DNA of 64,000 nucleotides from contig JADJCP010000003.1 of NCBI GenBank assembly GCA_016703155.1, forward strand, positions 62,001-126,000, read 5' to 3'. The translations under genes were made by a program, and so were the position numbers. Positions within the stretch are counted from its first letter, which is position 1. Each line of letters begins with the position of its first letter. The DNA comes from Hydrogenophilales bacterium. GTDB taxonomy: Bacteria; Pseudomonadota; Gammaproteobacteria; Burkholderiales; Thiobacillaceae. Positions 46,109-58,484 of the stretch are shown here, piece after piece. The notes beneath the pieces were generated by a model. That model saw only the letters and a program-made list of their open reading frames with translations. It had not been told where the DNA came from and did no database searches.

Positions 46109-47718
46109 TCAGGCGGCTTCGATGGCCTTCAGGGCGACGTAATCGACTTTGCCGGTGCCTAGCATCGGCAAAGTCTTGACAACCCTGATGCGTCTTGGCA
46201 CGGCGATTTCGGGGTAGCCCATGCCGCGCGCCGCCGAGGTGAGTTGCTCGCGGGTCAGATCGGAATCGGTGGTGTACAGGATAATGGACTCGCCCCGGCT
46301 GATGTCGGCGACGCACGTCGCGGCATGCATTGCCTCCGCCGAGACGGCGCGGGCGATGCTTTCCACCACCTCCAGCGAGACCATCTCGCCGGCCACCTTG
46401 GCGAAACGCTTGAGCCGTCCGGCGATGTGCACGAAGCCACGTGGATCGATATTGACGACGTCGCCGGTGTTGTACCAGCCCTTGCCGGCCTCGGATTCAG
46501 GCGGTTCCAGGCGTCCTGGGGCATCGTAACGATAGTAGCCGGACATGACATTGGCGCCGCGCACATGCAGTTCGCCGCCCTCGGTGATGCCTGGAACCGG
46601 AATGACGCGTGCCTCGATGCCCGGCAGCAGGCGGCCAACACTGCCCGCGTGTTTCGCCGTGGGCAGATTCACCGACAGGACCGGTGCGGTTTCCGTGGCG
46701 CCGTAGCCTTCCATGATCTCGATGCCGAACTGGTCCAGCCACATGGCACGCACCGGCTCGGCGAGTTTCTCGGCGCCGGCGACCACATAGCGCAGACTGC
46801 GAAAGTCTTCGCGTGTGCCGTGGCGGGCGTAATGCAGCAAGAAGGTGCTGGTGCCGAAGACGATGGTGCTGCGTTTCTCGCGGATCATCTCGGGGATCAC
46901 CTTGAAGTGCAGCGGGCTGACATAGAGCATCAACTTGGCACCGGTAATCAGCGGCAGCAGGGTGCCGGCGGTCAGGCCGAAGGAATGGAATACCGGCAGG
47001 CAGTTGAAGAAGCTATCGCGCTGGTCGATCTCCAGCGAGGCCATGATTTGCGCGACGTTCGCCAGCAAGGCGCGGTGCGACAAGACGACGCCCTTTGGCT
47101 TGCCTTCTGAGCCTGAGGTGAACAGGACCACGGCGGGTGCGTTTGGGTCGACACGCGGAATGGCTTTCTCCGGGAACCAGAGGGCGAAGCCCATCAGCCA
47201 AAGCTTGTCGAACGGGGTGAAACGCTTGCGCAGGTCTTCCAGGTAAAGCAGATCGATGTTGCTCAAACCGAGGGCCTGATCTTCGATGTTGGCTTTTTCA
47301 AGAACTCGCGCGAGGTGATGATGGTCTTGATTCCCGCCGCGTGGCAGGCGTTCTGCATGCCATCGGTGCCGGCGGTGTAATTCAGCATGCAGGGCACCCG
47401 GCCATGCGCCGACAGTCCGATCAAGAGCCCCACTGTCGCGGCCATGTTGGGCATGAGCACGCCGACATGCTCGCCGGGTTCAGTGACCTTGGCGGCAAGC
47501 CGGCCCAGGGCCAGGGTGATCTTGACCAGATCGCCATAGCTGTACTTCGCCGGTTTCATGTCTTCCCACTGACCCGGCGTGTGCCGGCCGAAGCGACGCA
47601 TCGCCGCGACCAGCGCCGTGAACAGGGTGTCCTTGGCGTCGTAACTGAATGGGCGGGCGGGCCAGGCACCGCCCTGAGTTACTGACCGCGGCTCATTGTT
47701 CGAGAAGGAATCGGACAT
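46109..47718 (-). pseudogene. AMP-binding acyl-CoA/acyl-ACP synthetase, one-base frameshift
   Basis: An enzyme that would activate a fatty acid with ATP (adenylate-forming family, close to the synthetase half of Aas-type proteins). Two frames cover it: residues 1-145 from 47718, and the rest from about 47300 to 46109. The natural join is REFLEKANIEDQALGLSNID, reached by restoring one base near 47302-47305 (a TTCCTT-like tract reads TTCTT). The restored protein has 536 residues. The adenylation signature TSGSEGKPKGVVLSHR, the EGYGATETAPVL motif and the final catalytic lysine region (MLGTGKVDYVAL) are all present. FadL lies 24 bases upstream, pointing to a fatty-acid uptake unit. Confidence 0.9.
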
Positions 47719-47742
47719 TTTTCTTCCCCATGTGAGTCAGGT

Positions 47743-49053
47743 TCAGAACGAATGGGTGTACTGCATGCTCAGGATGTCGACAGCATTGTCGTAGTTGCCG
47801 GCCAGCGTGCCGTTGCTGGCGGATACCTGATCGATCGAGGCATCCTTGACGAACAGGTGCGCATAGCCGAAGTCGAGCGCGGCTTTCTTGGACAGACGAT
47901 ACTGGCCGCCGAAGGCCAGCCAGGTACGCGATTCATCCGGAATGCGTGGCGTGCGGAAGGCGTCGTCCACCGGCGTTTCGTCGTAGGCCAGACCGACGCG
48001 CCAAGTCATCTTCTCGTCCTGGTGGTAATTCAGGCCGACGGAGTAACGCAGGTTGTTGTCCCAGTTCTCCGGCGTGGTGGTCAGTTGCGTGCCATTGGCG
48101 CGGTTTACCGTCAGGTCCTTGAACAGTTTCCAGTGCGTCCAGGTGACATCGGCCAGGATGTCCCACTTCGGGTTAACGGTCTTGAACAGGCTGACGGAGA
48201 ACGTATCGGGCAGTTCGACGCCCGCGGTGACGTCGCCGTCGGCAACCGCGGCATTCAGGATGCCCGTTTGCGTCGCGCTCAAGCCCGCGGGGCGGGAAAA
48301 ATCAACCGTGCCTTCGAGTGTGTGCTTCACCTTGGAGCGGTAATTGATGCCGATGCGTGTGCCGGCCTCGGGGCTCAATAGTGCGCCCAGGTTATAGCCC
48401 CAGGACCAGTCATCGCCTTCGACCGTCGCCAGGCCCTCGATATTCGGGGCGATCAGCGTGCCCTTGGATGCCTGGGCGAAAACCCCGCTGTAGTTCACCT
48501 TGTTGGTGAGTTCGGCCTTGATGTACTGCGCATCGATGCCGACGCCCAACGAAACCTTGTCGTTGAGCTTGAAGGCCAGGGTTGGGTTGATATTCAGGGT
48601 CTTCATGTCGGATTTGACGGCGTGGAAACGGCCCGCCCAGTCGTAGTCGTACACCGTGGCCAGACCGAAGGGCGCGTTCACACCCAGGCCGAACTTGATG
48701 GCCGGGGTCATGTCCATGGCGTAATAGAAATTCGGCACCAGCGCCCAGCCGCCGGCATCGCCGCCATCGCCACCCAGGACAGGCTGCAAGGGCGCATTGG
48801 TACTGCCGTCATTGGAAAATTTGGCGGAGGGGCGAACCAGGCTGCCCGCCATGACAACTTGCCGGCCTTCCAACTGGGTCAAGCCGGCCGGGTTATAGAA
48901 AATCGTACTGGCATCCTGAGCCGAGGCGGCTTGACCGGCGTAGGCATTGCCGAGGCCGCTGGCATTCTGTTCGATCAGGGCGAACCCGGCGGATTGGGCG
49001 CCGTTAGCGCAGAGGGCGGAAAGAACGCCGATGGTCAGAGCACGGATGCGCAT
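47743..49053 (-). CDS. FadL/TodX-family outer-membrane hydrophobic-solute channel
   Basis: A 436-residue outer-membrane beta-barrel of the OmpP1/FadL type for uptake of fatty acids or other hydrophobic molecules. After a signal peptide (cleavage near GAQSAG), the hatch region SGLGNAYAGQAASAQDAST is typical, together with FYNPAGLTQLEG. The last strand ends VDILSMQYTHSF, a terminal phenylalanine for barrel assembly. The acyl-activating gene follows at 24 bases, giving an uptake-and-activate pair. Confidence 0.93.
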   Translation of the reverse strand: MRIRALTIGVLSALCANGAQSAGFALIEQNASGLGNAYAGQAASAQDASTIFYNPAGLTQLEGRQVVMAGSLVRPSAKFSNDGSTNAPLQPVLGGDGGDAGGWALVPNFYYAMDMTPAIKFGLGVNAPFGLATVYDYDWAGRFHAVKSDMKTLNINPTLAFKLNDKVSLGVGIDAQYIKAELTNKVNYSGVFAQASKGTLIAPNIEGLATVEGDDWSWGYNLGALLSPEAGTRIGINYRSKVKHTLEGTVDFSRPAGLSATQTGILNAAVADGDVTAGVELPDTFSVSLFKTVNPKWDILADVTWTHWKLFKDLTVNRANGTQLTTTPENWDNNLRYSVGLNYHQDEKMTWRVGLAYDETPVDDAFRTPRIPDESRTWLAFGGQYRLSKKAALDFGYAHLFVKDASIDQVSASNGTLAGNYDNAVDILSMQYTHSF

Positions 49054-49166
49054 ACTATTCCCCTTGGATCGAGCAGGTTATTGGATCAGACACAAAACTT
49101 TCAAATTTATATCACAGAAGGCTAATGATCTTTTGTGCGCCGCGGCATTGCCGGATCGCGAACAAA

Positions 49167-49198
49167 AAGCCCAGGCCGATAGAGGGTTGCCTGGGCTT
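49167..49198 (-). terminator. Intrinsic terminator of ssb
   Basis: On the minus strand, AAGCCCAGGC and GCCTGGGCTT form a 10-bp stem with a 12-base loop, followed directly by a T-rich stretch (TTTTTGTTC). It lies 28 bases past the ssb stop. It is the best intrinsic terminator in the window. Confidence 0.85.
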
Positions 49199-49225
49199 CG
49201 TTTACTCGATTACAGCGAGGTGTCC

Positions 49226-49687
49226 CTAGAACGGAATATCGTCATCCATGGCCTCGAAACTGCCGCCACCACTGCTACCGGATTGAGCGCCTGATCGGGC
49301 CCGGCTGCCATCCGGCGGCGGTGCCGACTCGTAATCGGCGCTGGCGCCGCCACCGCTGCGCCCGCCGAGCATCTGCATGCGGTCGCCGCGGACCTCGGTG
49401 GAATAGCGATCCTGACCGCTCTGGTCCTGCCACTTGCGGGTACGGATCGAGCCCTCGATGTATACCGAACTGCCTTTTTTCAGATATTGCCCGCACACCT
49501 CGGCCTGGCGACCAAAGAACGAGACGCGGTGCCACTCGGTGGCCTCCTGCTTGTCGCCGTTCTTGTCCTTCCAGTTTTCGGTGGTGGCGATGCGCAGGTT
49601 GGCCACGGCCTCGCCGCTGGGCAGATAACGCATTTCCGGATCGGCGCCCAGATTGCCGATGAGAATGACCTTGTTCACTGAAGCCAT
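49226..49687 (-). CDS. ssb: Single-stranded DNA-binding protein
   Basis: A 153-residue SSB. The OB-fold (about 1-110) begins ASVNKVILIGNLGADPEMRYLP and includes WHRVSFFGRQAEV and GSSVYIEGSIRTRKW. A glycine/serine-rich linker follows, and the acidic tip MDDDIPF, which recruits repair and replication partners, is intact. The MFS gene lies 3 bases upstream, the usual arrangement near uvrA in betaproteobacteria, although here uvrA is about 3.8 kb away. Confidence 0.97.
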   Translation of the reverse strand: MASVNKVILIGNLGADPEMRYLPSGEAVANLRIATTENWKDKNGDKQEATEWHRVSFFGRQAEVCGQYLKKGSSVYIEGSIRTRKWQDQSGQDRYSTEVRGDRMQMLGGRSGGGASADYESAPPPDGSRARSGAQSGSSGGGSFEAMDDDIPF

Positions 49688-49690
49688 GGC

Positions 49691-51052
49691 TTATTGCTCC
49701 CCATATAAAAGATGTCTCACACCCTCTTCGTCCCAGCCGGTCTGACTGACCTTGAGCATGACCGTGCCTTCCTCGGGCAGAACGGTCACCGCCTCGATCC
49801 CGGCGAAGACTTTCAAGCGCGTCACCAGACGTTCCGCCTCCTGCCGACCCAGCACCTTGATGTGGAACATCTGGGTCTTGACGCGCGGTGGTGGTGTCAT
49901 GCGCGCCGCCAGCCAGAGCCAGACGGCCATGAGCAGGGCGCAGAAGGCAAATACCGAGGCGAAGCCGTAATGTTGCGCCAGCCAGCCGCCGGTCACGCCG
50001 CCGAAGAATAACCCAAATGCCTGCGAGGTGTTATAGACCCCCATGGCGGTACCCTTGGCTTCGGGCGGGGCGATCTTCGAAACCAGCGACGGCAGACTCG
50101 CCTCCAGGGTGTTGAAGGCGATGAAGTAGAGCAGCAGGGCCAAGACCACGCCCCAGAACATCGTCATCGTCGCCGCCAGCAGCAGTTGCGCCATGAGCAT
50201 CAGTGCAACCGCACCGACGAACACCGGTTTCATCCGGCCACCCTTTTCGCCGTAGATGATCGCCGGCACCATCAGCACCAGGGAGATCACCAGCACCGGC
50301 AGATACACCTGCCAGTGATGTTCGGCGTCGAGCCCGCCGGATTCGACCAAGGCGAAGGGCACCACCGTGAACATGGCCATCTGCGCCGCATGCAGGGCGA
50401 AGATGCCCCAGTTCAGGCGCAACAGTTCGGTGTTGCGGAAGACATCCTTGAGCCGGGCAGGATTGGCCTCGGCGTCGGAGTGGAAGGCGGTCTTGCCGGG
50501 AGTGGGTGTGACGTATTTCACGACCAGGATCGCCAACAGGGCGAGCACCCCGGTCATGGCGAAGATGCCCGGGATGCCGATCCAGCGGTAGAAGGCCGGA
50601 CCCGCCGCCAGGGAAAAGGCGAAGGCCAGGCCGATGGTGCTGCCGATCATGGCCATGGCCTGGGTCCGTTTTTCCTCGCGCGTCAGGTCGGCGAGCAAGG
50701 CGGTGACCGCCGCCGAGATCGCCCCGGCGCCTTGCAAGGCGCGACCGAGGATGACCGTTGTCAGGTCCGTGGCGGAAGCCGCCAGAAAGCTGCCCAGGGC
50801 AAAGATCACCAAGCCGACGATGATCACCGGTTTGCGGCCATATTTATCCGAGGCCATGCCGAAGGGGATCATCAGCAGTGCCTGGGTCAGGCCATACATG
50901 CCCAGCGCCAGGCCGACCAAGGTGTGGCTTTCGCCGCCGGGCAGCGTCTTGGCGTAGAGCGCGAACACCGGCAGGATCAGGAACATGCCCAGCATGCGCA
51001 GGCCGAAGATGCCGGCCAGGGAGGTCGCGGCGCGGCGTTCGTGGGCGGTCAT
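49691..51052 (-). CDS. MFS transporter of the drug-efflux type
   Basis: A 453-residue major facilitator protein with about 12 hydrophobic helices. The motif GMASDKYGRKPVIIVGLVIF between helices 2 and 3 is the MFS signature A motif. The last ~90 residues form a small cytoplasmic domain (FHIKVLGRQEAERLVTRLKV) that is not a standard transport domain but is usual in this subgroup of betaproteobacterial MFS proteins next to ssb. The ATG at 51052 is chosen to give the family N-terminus MTAHERRAATSLAGIF. An in-frame GTG at 51085 is possible. The substrate is unknown. Confidence 0.9.
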   Translation of the reverse strand: MTAHERRAATSLAGIFGLRMLGMFLILPVFALYAKTLPGGESHTLVGLALGMYGLTQALLMIPFGMASDKYGRKPVIIVGLVIFALGSFLAASATDLTTVILGRALQGAGAISAAVTALLADLTREEKRTQAMAMIGSTIGLAFAFSLAAGPAFYRWIGIPGIFAMTGVLALLAILVVKYVTPTPGKTAFHSDAEANPARLKDVFRNTELLRLNWGIFALHAAQMAMFTVVPFALVESGGLDAEHHWQVYLPVLVISLVLMVPAIIYGEKGGRMKPVFVGAVALMLMAQLLLAATMTMFWGVVLALLLYFIAFNTLEASLPSLVSKIAPPEAKGTAMGVYNTSQAFGLFFGGVTGGWLAQHYGFASVFAFCALLMAVWLWLAARMTPPPRVKTQMFHIKVLGRQEAERLVTRLKVFAGIEAVTVLPEEGTVMLKVSQTGWDEEGVRHLLYGEQ

Positions 51053-51171
51053 GCCGGTATTCGCGGGGGTATCGGATCGGGACACAGTAAGCAGGGTATG
51101 CGAGGGTGCGGCATTATACCCGAGCAAAGCGCCCGCCCTTCGTGCGCTCACCCATTGCCTGCATATTCGCT

Positions 51172-51226
51172 GTAGGAGCCCGCTTGCGGGCGATACGCGG
51201 GTGATCGCCCGCAAGCGGGCTCCTAC
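51172..51226. repeat. Perfect 23-bp inverted repeat, REP-type hairpin
   Basis: Arms at 51172-51194 and 51204-51226 are perfect complements, beginning GTAGGAGCCCGC and ending GCGGGCTCCTAC, with a 9-base spacer. This GTAGGAGCCCGCTTGCGGGC palindrome is a well-known kind of REP element in pseudomonads and some other proteobacteria. It lies between the MFS and YheT-like genes. The minus-strand TAG stop codon of the YheT-like gene (51225-51223) is inside its right arm. Confidence 0.85.
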
Positions 51227-52194
51227 GGGGGCGTGGCACTCAGGAAGTCCAGGACACGCTTGGGCAGCCAGTTCGGATTTCCCGGAAACGGCCCGGTGAC
51301 GAAACCGACATGGCCACCCTGATCGGGCAAATCCAGGGTGACATCGTCGGAGACCTCGTCCGCCCTGGGCAGGACATGCGCCGGCATGAATGGATCGTTA
51401 CGCGCGTTGAGCACCAGGGTGGGCACCCGAATCTGCGCCAGAAAAGGCTTGCTGGCGCAGCGCCGCCAATAGTCGTCGGCATCTTTGTAACCGTGCAGGG
51501 GCGCGGTGACCAGATCGTCGTAGGCCCGGATTGTTCGAACCGCGGCGAGTTTTTCGCCGTCGTACAGACCGGGGAATCGCTCCAGTTTTTCCATGGCCTT
51601 GCTTTTCAGGGTCTTCAGGAAGCGCGCCGTGTATATGCGGGTGAAACCCTCGTCCAACGCGGCGCCGGCGGCGGCGAGATCGAGCGGCGCGGAGATCCCG
51701 GCGGCGCGCGCGACGATCTCAGTCGCCGAATCGCCTTGCTCGCCCAGCCACTTGAGCAGGGCGTTACCGCCCAGTGAAACCCCTGTGGCAAAGAGTGGCG
51801 CGCTGCCGTTCCTCTCGCGCAGACGCCCCAGGATATGGCCGATCTCGGTACTGTCGCCGGCGAAATAAGCGCGCGGCAGGCGGTTCGGTGTGCCCGAGCA
51901 ACCCCGGAAATGCACCACCACGCCGCGCCAGCCGCGTCCCTTCACCGCCGCCATCAGGGCGCGCGCGTAGTGGCTGTGGGAACTGCCCTCCAGGCCATGG
52001 AACAACGCCACCAGCGGAGCGTCGGCGGGGCCGTCGATCCAGTCGAGGTCGAGGAAATCGCCGTCCGGCAGCTCCCAGCGCTCGCGCCGGTAGGCGACGC
52101 GCGGGCGCGGCAGGAACACCGGCCAGAGGGTTTGTAGATGCCGGCCGACGAGCCAGCGGGGCGGGACATAGTCGGGTATGGAAGTCGTTGCCAT
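51223..52194 (-). CDS. YheT-like alpha/beta hydrolase
   Basis: A 323-residue alpha/beta hydrolase of the YheT/ABHD1-3 family. PRWLVGRHLQTLWPVF near the N-terminus and LVALFHGLEGSSHSHYARAL (oxyanion loop) are typical. The nucleophile elbow is FATGVSLGGNALLKWLGE, and the acid and His regions lie near NARNDPFMP and GGHVGFV. Members act on ester or lipid-type substrates, but the specific one is unknown. The stop codon falls in a palindromic repeat. The ATG at 52194 gives the full N-terminus. Confidence 0.9.
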   Translation of the reverse strand: MATTSIPDYVPPRWLVGRHLQTLWPVFLPRPRVAYRRERWELPDGDFLDLDWIDGPADAPLVALFHGLEGSSHSHYARALMAAVKGRGWRGVVVHFRGCSGTPNRLPRAYFAGDSTEIGHILGRLRERNGSAPLFATGVSLGGNALLKWLGEQGDSATEIVARAAGISAPLDLAAAGAALDEGFTRIYTARFLKTLKSKAMEKLERFPGLYDGEKLAAVRTIRAYDDLVTAPLHGYKDADDYWRRCASKPFLAQIRVPTLVLNARNDPFMPAHVLPRADEVSDDVTLDLPDQGGHVGFVTGPFPGNPNWLPKRVLDFLSATPP

Positions 52195-52264
52195 GCGCGA
52201 ATTCTGGAGCCGATGCGCGCGAAAGGCCAGGCGATGGCACCCAGCCGCCTAGACAATTGAACGG

Positions 52265-52293
52265 CCCCGCGCCACATACACCGTGGCGCGGGG
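52265..52293 (-). terminator. GC-rich hairpin after katG
   Basis: An 11-bp perfect stem (CCCCGCGCCAC and complement) with a 7-base loop lies 13 bases past the katG stop. No U-tract follows. It may end transcription or protect the 3' end. Confidence 0.5.
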
Positions 52294-52306
52294 TGCCGGC
52301 TTGGAC

Positions 52307-54480
52307 TTACTTTAGATCGAAGCGGTCGGCGTTCATCACCTTCGTCCAGGCAGAGACGAAATCATTGACGAACTTCTCCTGGTTGTCGTCCTGCGCATAG
52401 ACCTCGGCGTAGGCCCGCAGGACCGAGTTCGAGCCGAACACCAGATCGACGCGGGTGGCGGTCCACTTCACGGCGCCGGTCTTGCGGTCGCGGATCTCGT
52501 ACAGGTTCCGGCCGGCCGGTTTCCACGTATAGGCCATGTCGGTCAGGTTGACGAAGAAGTCGTTGGTCAGCGTACCGACGCGGTCGGTGAACACACCGTG
52601 CTGGCTGCCGCCGTGGTTGGTGCCGAGTACGCGCATGCCGCCGATCAGCGCGGTCATTTCGTGCGCGGTGAGGCCGAGCAACTGGGTGCGGTCGAGCATC
52701 AGTTCCTCGGCGCTGACGACGTAGTCTTTCTTCAGCCAGTTGCGGTAGCCGTCGGCGACCGGTTCCAGCACGTCGAACGAGGCAGCGTCGGTTTGCGCGG
52801 CGGTGGCGTCGCCGCGACCGGGCGCGAACGGCACGCTGATGGCGAAGCCGGCGGCCTTGGCGGCCTGTTCGACACCGACGTTGCCGGCCAGGACGATGAC
52901 ATCGGCGACGCTGGCGCCGGTGTCGGCGGCGATCTTTTCATAGACCGCCAGCACCTTGGCGAGGCGCGCGGGCTCGTTGCCTTCCCAGTCTTTCTGCGGG
53001 GCGAGGCGGATGCGGGCGCCGTTGGCGCCGCCGCGCTTGTCGGAACCGCGGAAGGTGCGGGCGCTGTCCCAGGCGGTGGCGACCATGTCGCCGATGCTCA
53101 GTCCGCTGGCGGCGATCTTCGCCTTCACGGCGGCGGCGACGTAGTTCTTGCGGCCGGCAGGCACAGGGTCTTGCCAGATCAGGTCTTCCTTGGGTACATC
53201 CGGGCCGATGTAACGTGCCTTCGGGCCCATGTCGCGGTGGGTGAGCTTGAACCAGGCGCGCGCGAACACCTCGGAGAAGTAGGCCGGGTCCTTGTGGAAG
53301 CGCTCGGAAATCTTGCGATATTCCGGGTCCATCTTCATGGCCATGTCGGCGTCGGTCATGATCGGGTTGTAGCGGATCGACGGGTCTTCGACATCGACCG
53401 GCTTGTCTTCTTCCTTGATGTTGATCGGCTCCCACTGGTGGGCGCCAGCGGGGCTCTTCTTCAGCTCCCAGTCGTAGCCGAGCAGCAGGTCGAAGTAGCC
53501 GTTGTCCCATTGGGTCGGGTGCGTGGTCCAGGCGCCTTCGAGGCCGCTCGACACCGTGTCGCGACCGATGCCGCGCGTGGTGTGGTTCATCCAGCCGAAG
53601 CCCTGCTCTTCGAGTTCAGCACCTTCCGGACTCGGGCCGAGGTTGGCGGCGCTGCCGTTGCCGTGGCACTTGCCGACGGTGTGGCCGCCGGCGGTGAGGG
53701 CGACGGTTTCTTCATCGTTCATGGCCATGCGCTCGAAGGTGACTCGGACGTCGCGCGCGGTTTTGAGCGGGTCGGGCTTGCCGTCGACGCCTTCCGGGTT
53801 CACGTAGATCAGGCCCATCATCACCGCGGCGAGCGGGTTTTCCAGGTCGCGTTCGCCGGAGTAGCGGCTGCCTTCGGCGCCGGTCGGGGCCAGCCATTCT
53901 TTTTCCGAGCCCCAGTAGGTGTCCTTTCCGGATGCCAGATGTCTTCGCGGCCGAATGCGAATCCGTAGGTCTTCAGGCCCATCGACTCATAGGCGATGGT
54001 GCCGGCGTAGGCGATCAGATCGGCCCAGCTCAGCTGGTTGCCGTATTTTTTCTTGATCGGCCACAACAGTCGACGGGCCTTGTCGAGGTTGACGTTATCC
54101 GGCCAGGAATTGATCGGCGCGAAACGCTGGTTGCCGGTGCCCGCGCCGCCGCGCCCGTCGGCGATGCGGTAGGTGCCGGCCGCGTGCCAGGACATGCGGA
54201 TCATCAGGCCGCCGTAATGGCCCCAGTCGGCCGGCCACCAATCCTGGCTGTCAGTCATCAGGGCGGTGAGGTCTTTCTTGAGCGCCGCGAAGTCGAGCTT
54301 CTTCACTTCCTCGCGGTAGTTGAAACCGGCGTCGTAGGGGTTGGTCTTGCTGTCGTGCTGATGCAGGATGTCGAGGTTCAGGGCCTTCGGCCACCACTCC
54401 ATGTTCGACATGCCGGACGCGGTGGCGCCACCATGCATGACCGGGCATTTGCCCGAAGATTGCGTGTTGTTGCCTGCCAT
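52307..54480 (-). pseudogene. katG: Catalase-peroxidase KatG, one-base frameshift
   Basis: A heme enzyme that destroys hydrogen peroxide. The first part (54480 to about 53927) holds the distal active site RMSWHAAGTYR with its Arg and His, and the second part (from 53824) the proximal His region VALTAGGHTVGKCHGNG. Homologues read HPEKDTYWGSEKEWLAPTGA across the break. Here a run of four A's reads as three (minus strand, about 53927-53924), so the first frame ends at a TGA near 53821. Restoring one base gives 724 residues, a normal length. The Trp of the Trp-Tyr-Met cross-link (QDWWPADWGHYGG) is present. A homopolymer error is plausible, and otherwise the catalase is lost. Confidence 0.95.
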
Positions 54481-54499
54481 GATGATCTCCTGTCGTGGT

Positions 54500-54685
54500 T
54501 CAACATTTGCCGGACGGCGTCACATCGCCGCCGCAACTCATGCCTTCGATGCCCATGCCGAGCAAAACCAGGGCATGACAGACACCGGATTGGATCGACT
54601 GACCGGTCTTGCCGTTTGGTGTGGCCGTGTTCGGCGCTTTCTCGCGCCGCAATGTCTTGTAGGTGCTGTAGAGACTCAATGTCAT
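54500..54685 (-). CDS. Small cysteine-containing protein upstream of katG
   Basis: A 61-residue frame with an excellent AAGGAG ribosome binding site 7 bases before the ATG, ending 20 bases before katG. It has a basic N-terminus, a hydrophobic middle (VCHALVLLGMG) and three cysteines in the second half (SGVC, MSCGG, SGKC). I do not recognise a family. Position, ribosome binding site and spacing suggest co-expression with katG, perhaps as a peroxide-response protein. It could also be a chance frame. Confidence 0.5.
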   Translation of the reverse strand: MTLSLYSTYKTLRREKAPNTATPNGKTGQSIQSGVCHALVLLGMGIEGMSCGGDVTPSGKC

Positions 54686-54765
54686 GATTCCGCTCCTTAT
54701 CGACTGTGTTGACCCCGTGTGTTGGGGGTTGGTGTCATTAAAGTCGAGCTGGAGCGATTGATCTA

Positions 54766-54802
54766 ATTGAATGTTTCAACTGTCATGTTAGTCATTGACT
54801 AT
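54766..54802 (-). promoter_or_regulatory. OxyR-like binding site upstream of the katG unit
   Basis: Read on the minus strand, the tetramers ATAG, CTAA, GTTG and CAAT are separated by exactly 7 bases each. The OxyR pattern is ATAG-N7-CTAT-N7-ATAG-N7-CTAT, so 12 of 16 informative bases match with correct spacing. It lies about 80 bp upstream of the small gene and 285 bp upstream of the katG start. OxyR activates katG in many proteobacteria, so the position makes sense. Confidence 0.5.
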
Positions 54803-54907
54803 CTGTCAGCAATCTAAGCTCACACTGTTCTCGTCTTCCGAAAACAAGGTTGAGACGTCCCGCCGGAATTGCGTATAGTTGGCTGTTACCCCGAATCGGC
54901 CATTGCC

Positions 54908-57721
<2,814 letters not shown>

Positions 57722-57728
57722 GGCTTGC

Positions 57729-58484
57729 ATGGACACCGCCAAACCCCAATCCGGCCCCTACCTGCTGTTCACCCTGGCGCTCAGCCTGTTCACCCTGGGC
57801 ATGCTGGCGGTGGATGCGTTGTTCAAGCTGGACGCGCGCACGCGCGAGATCATTGCCTGGCTGGATAACGGCGTTTGCCTGCTGTTCTTCCTGGATTTCG
57901 CCCTGACTTTCTGGCGTGCCGAGAGCAAGGCGGGCTACTTCTTCAAATGGGGCTGGCTGGATCTGCTGTCGAGCATCCCGATGGTCGACGAGCTGCGCTG
58001 GGGGCGGCTGGCGCGGGTGTTTCGTATTTTCCGTATCCTGCGCGGATTGCGCGCGGCCAAGCTGCTGGCCGAGCTGATCGTGCAGCGCCGGCACGAGAGC
58101 GCACTGTTGTCGGCGGCGCTGATCTCGATGCTGTTGGTGGTGTTTTCGGCCATCGGCATCCTGCATTTCGAGACCGCGCCGACCTCGAATATCCGCAGTG
58201 CCGAGGATGCCTTGTGGTGGTCGATCACGACGATCACCACCGTGGGCTATGGCGATCTGTATCCGGTGACCAGCGCGGGGCGGGCGCTGGCGGCGGGCAT
58301 GATGATCGCCGGCGTTGGCTTGTTCGGCGCGCTCTCCGGTCTGGTGGCCTCCTGGCTGCTGCGCCCGGCGGAGAGCCGGCAGGAGGCGGAGATCGATGAC
58401 TTGCAGGCGGAGATCGAGTCCTTGCGCCTACAATTGCGCGAACTTGCCCCAAGCAGCGAAGAACGGAATCCCCGCCATGACTGA
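57729..58484 (+). CDS. Voltage-gated-type potassium channel protein
   Basis: A 251-residue channel with six hydrophobic helices. S4-like arginines are seen in GRLARVFRIFRILRGLRAAK. The selectivity filter is TTVGYGDLYPVT (TVGYGD at 171-176). A short coiled-coil C-terminus (QEAEIDDLQAEIESLRLQL) may tetramerise the channel. It follows uvrA by 7 bases and overlaps the start of the pseudouridine synthase gene by 8 bases. Confidence 0.92.
   Translation: MDTAKPQSGPYLLFTLALSLFTLGMLAVDALFKLDARTREIIAWLDNGVCLLFFLDFALTFWRAESKAGYFFKWGWLDLLSSIPMVDELRWGRLARVFRIFRILRGLRAAKLLAELIVQRRHESALLSAALISMLLVVFSAIGILHFETAPTSNIRSAEDALWWSITTITTVGYGDLYPVTSAGRALAAGMMIAGVGLFGALSGLVASWLLRPAESRQEAEIDDLQAEIESLRLQLRELAPSSEERNPRHD

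Noticed and set aside
54803..54907. A LexA box in front of uvrA
   Set aside because: A CTGT is present in the region, but no ACAG follows at the required 8-base spacing.
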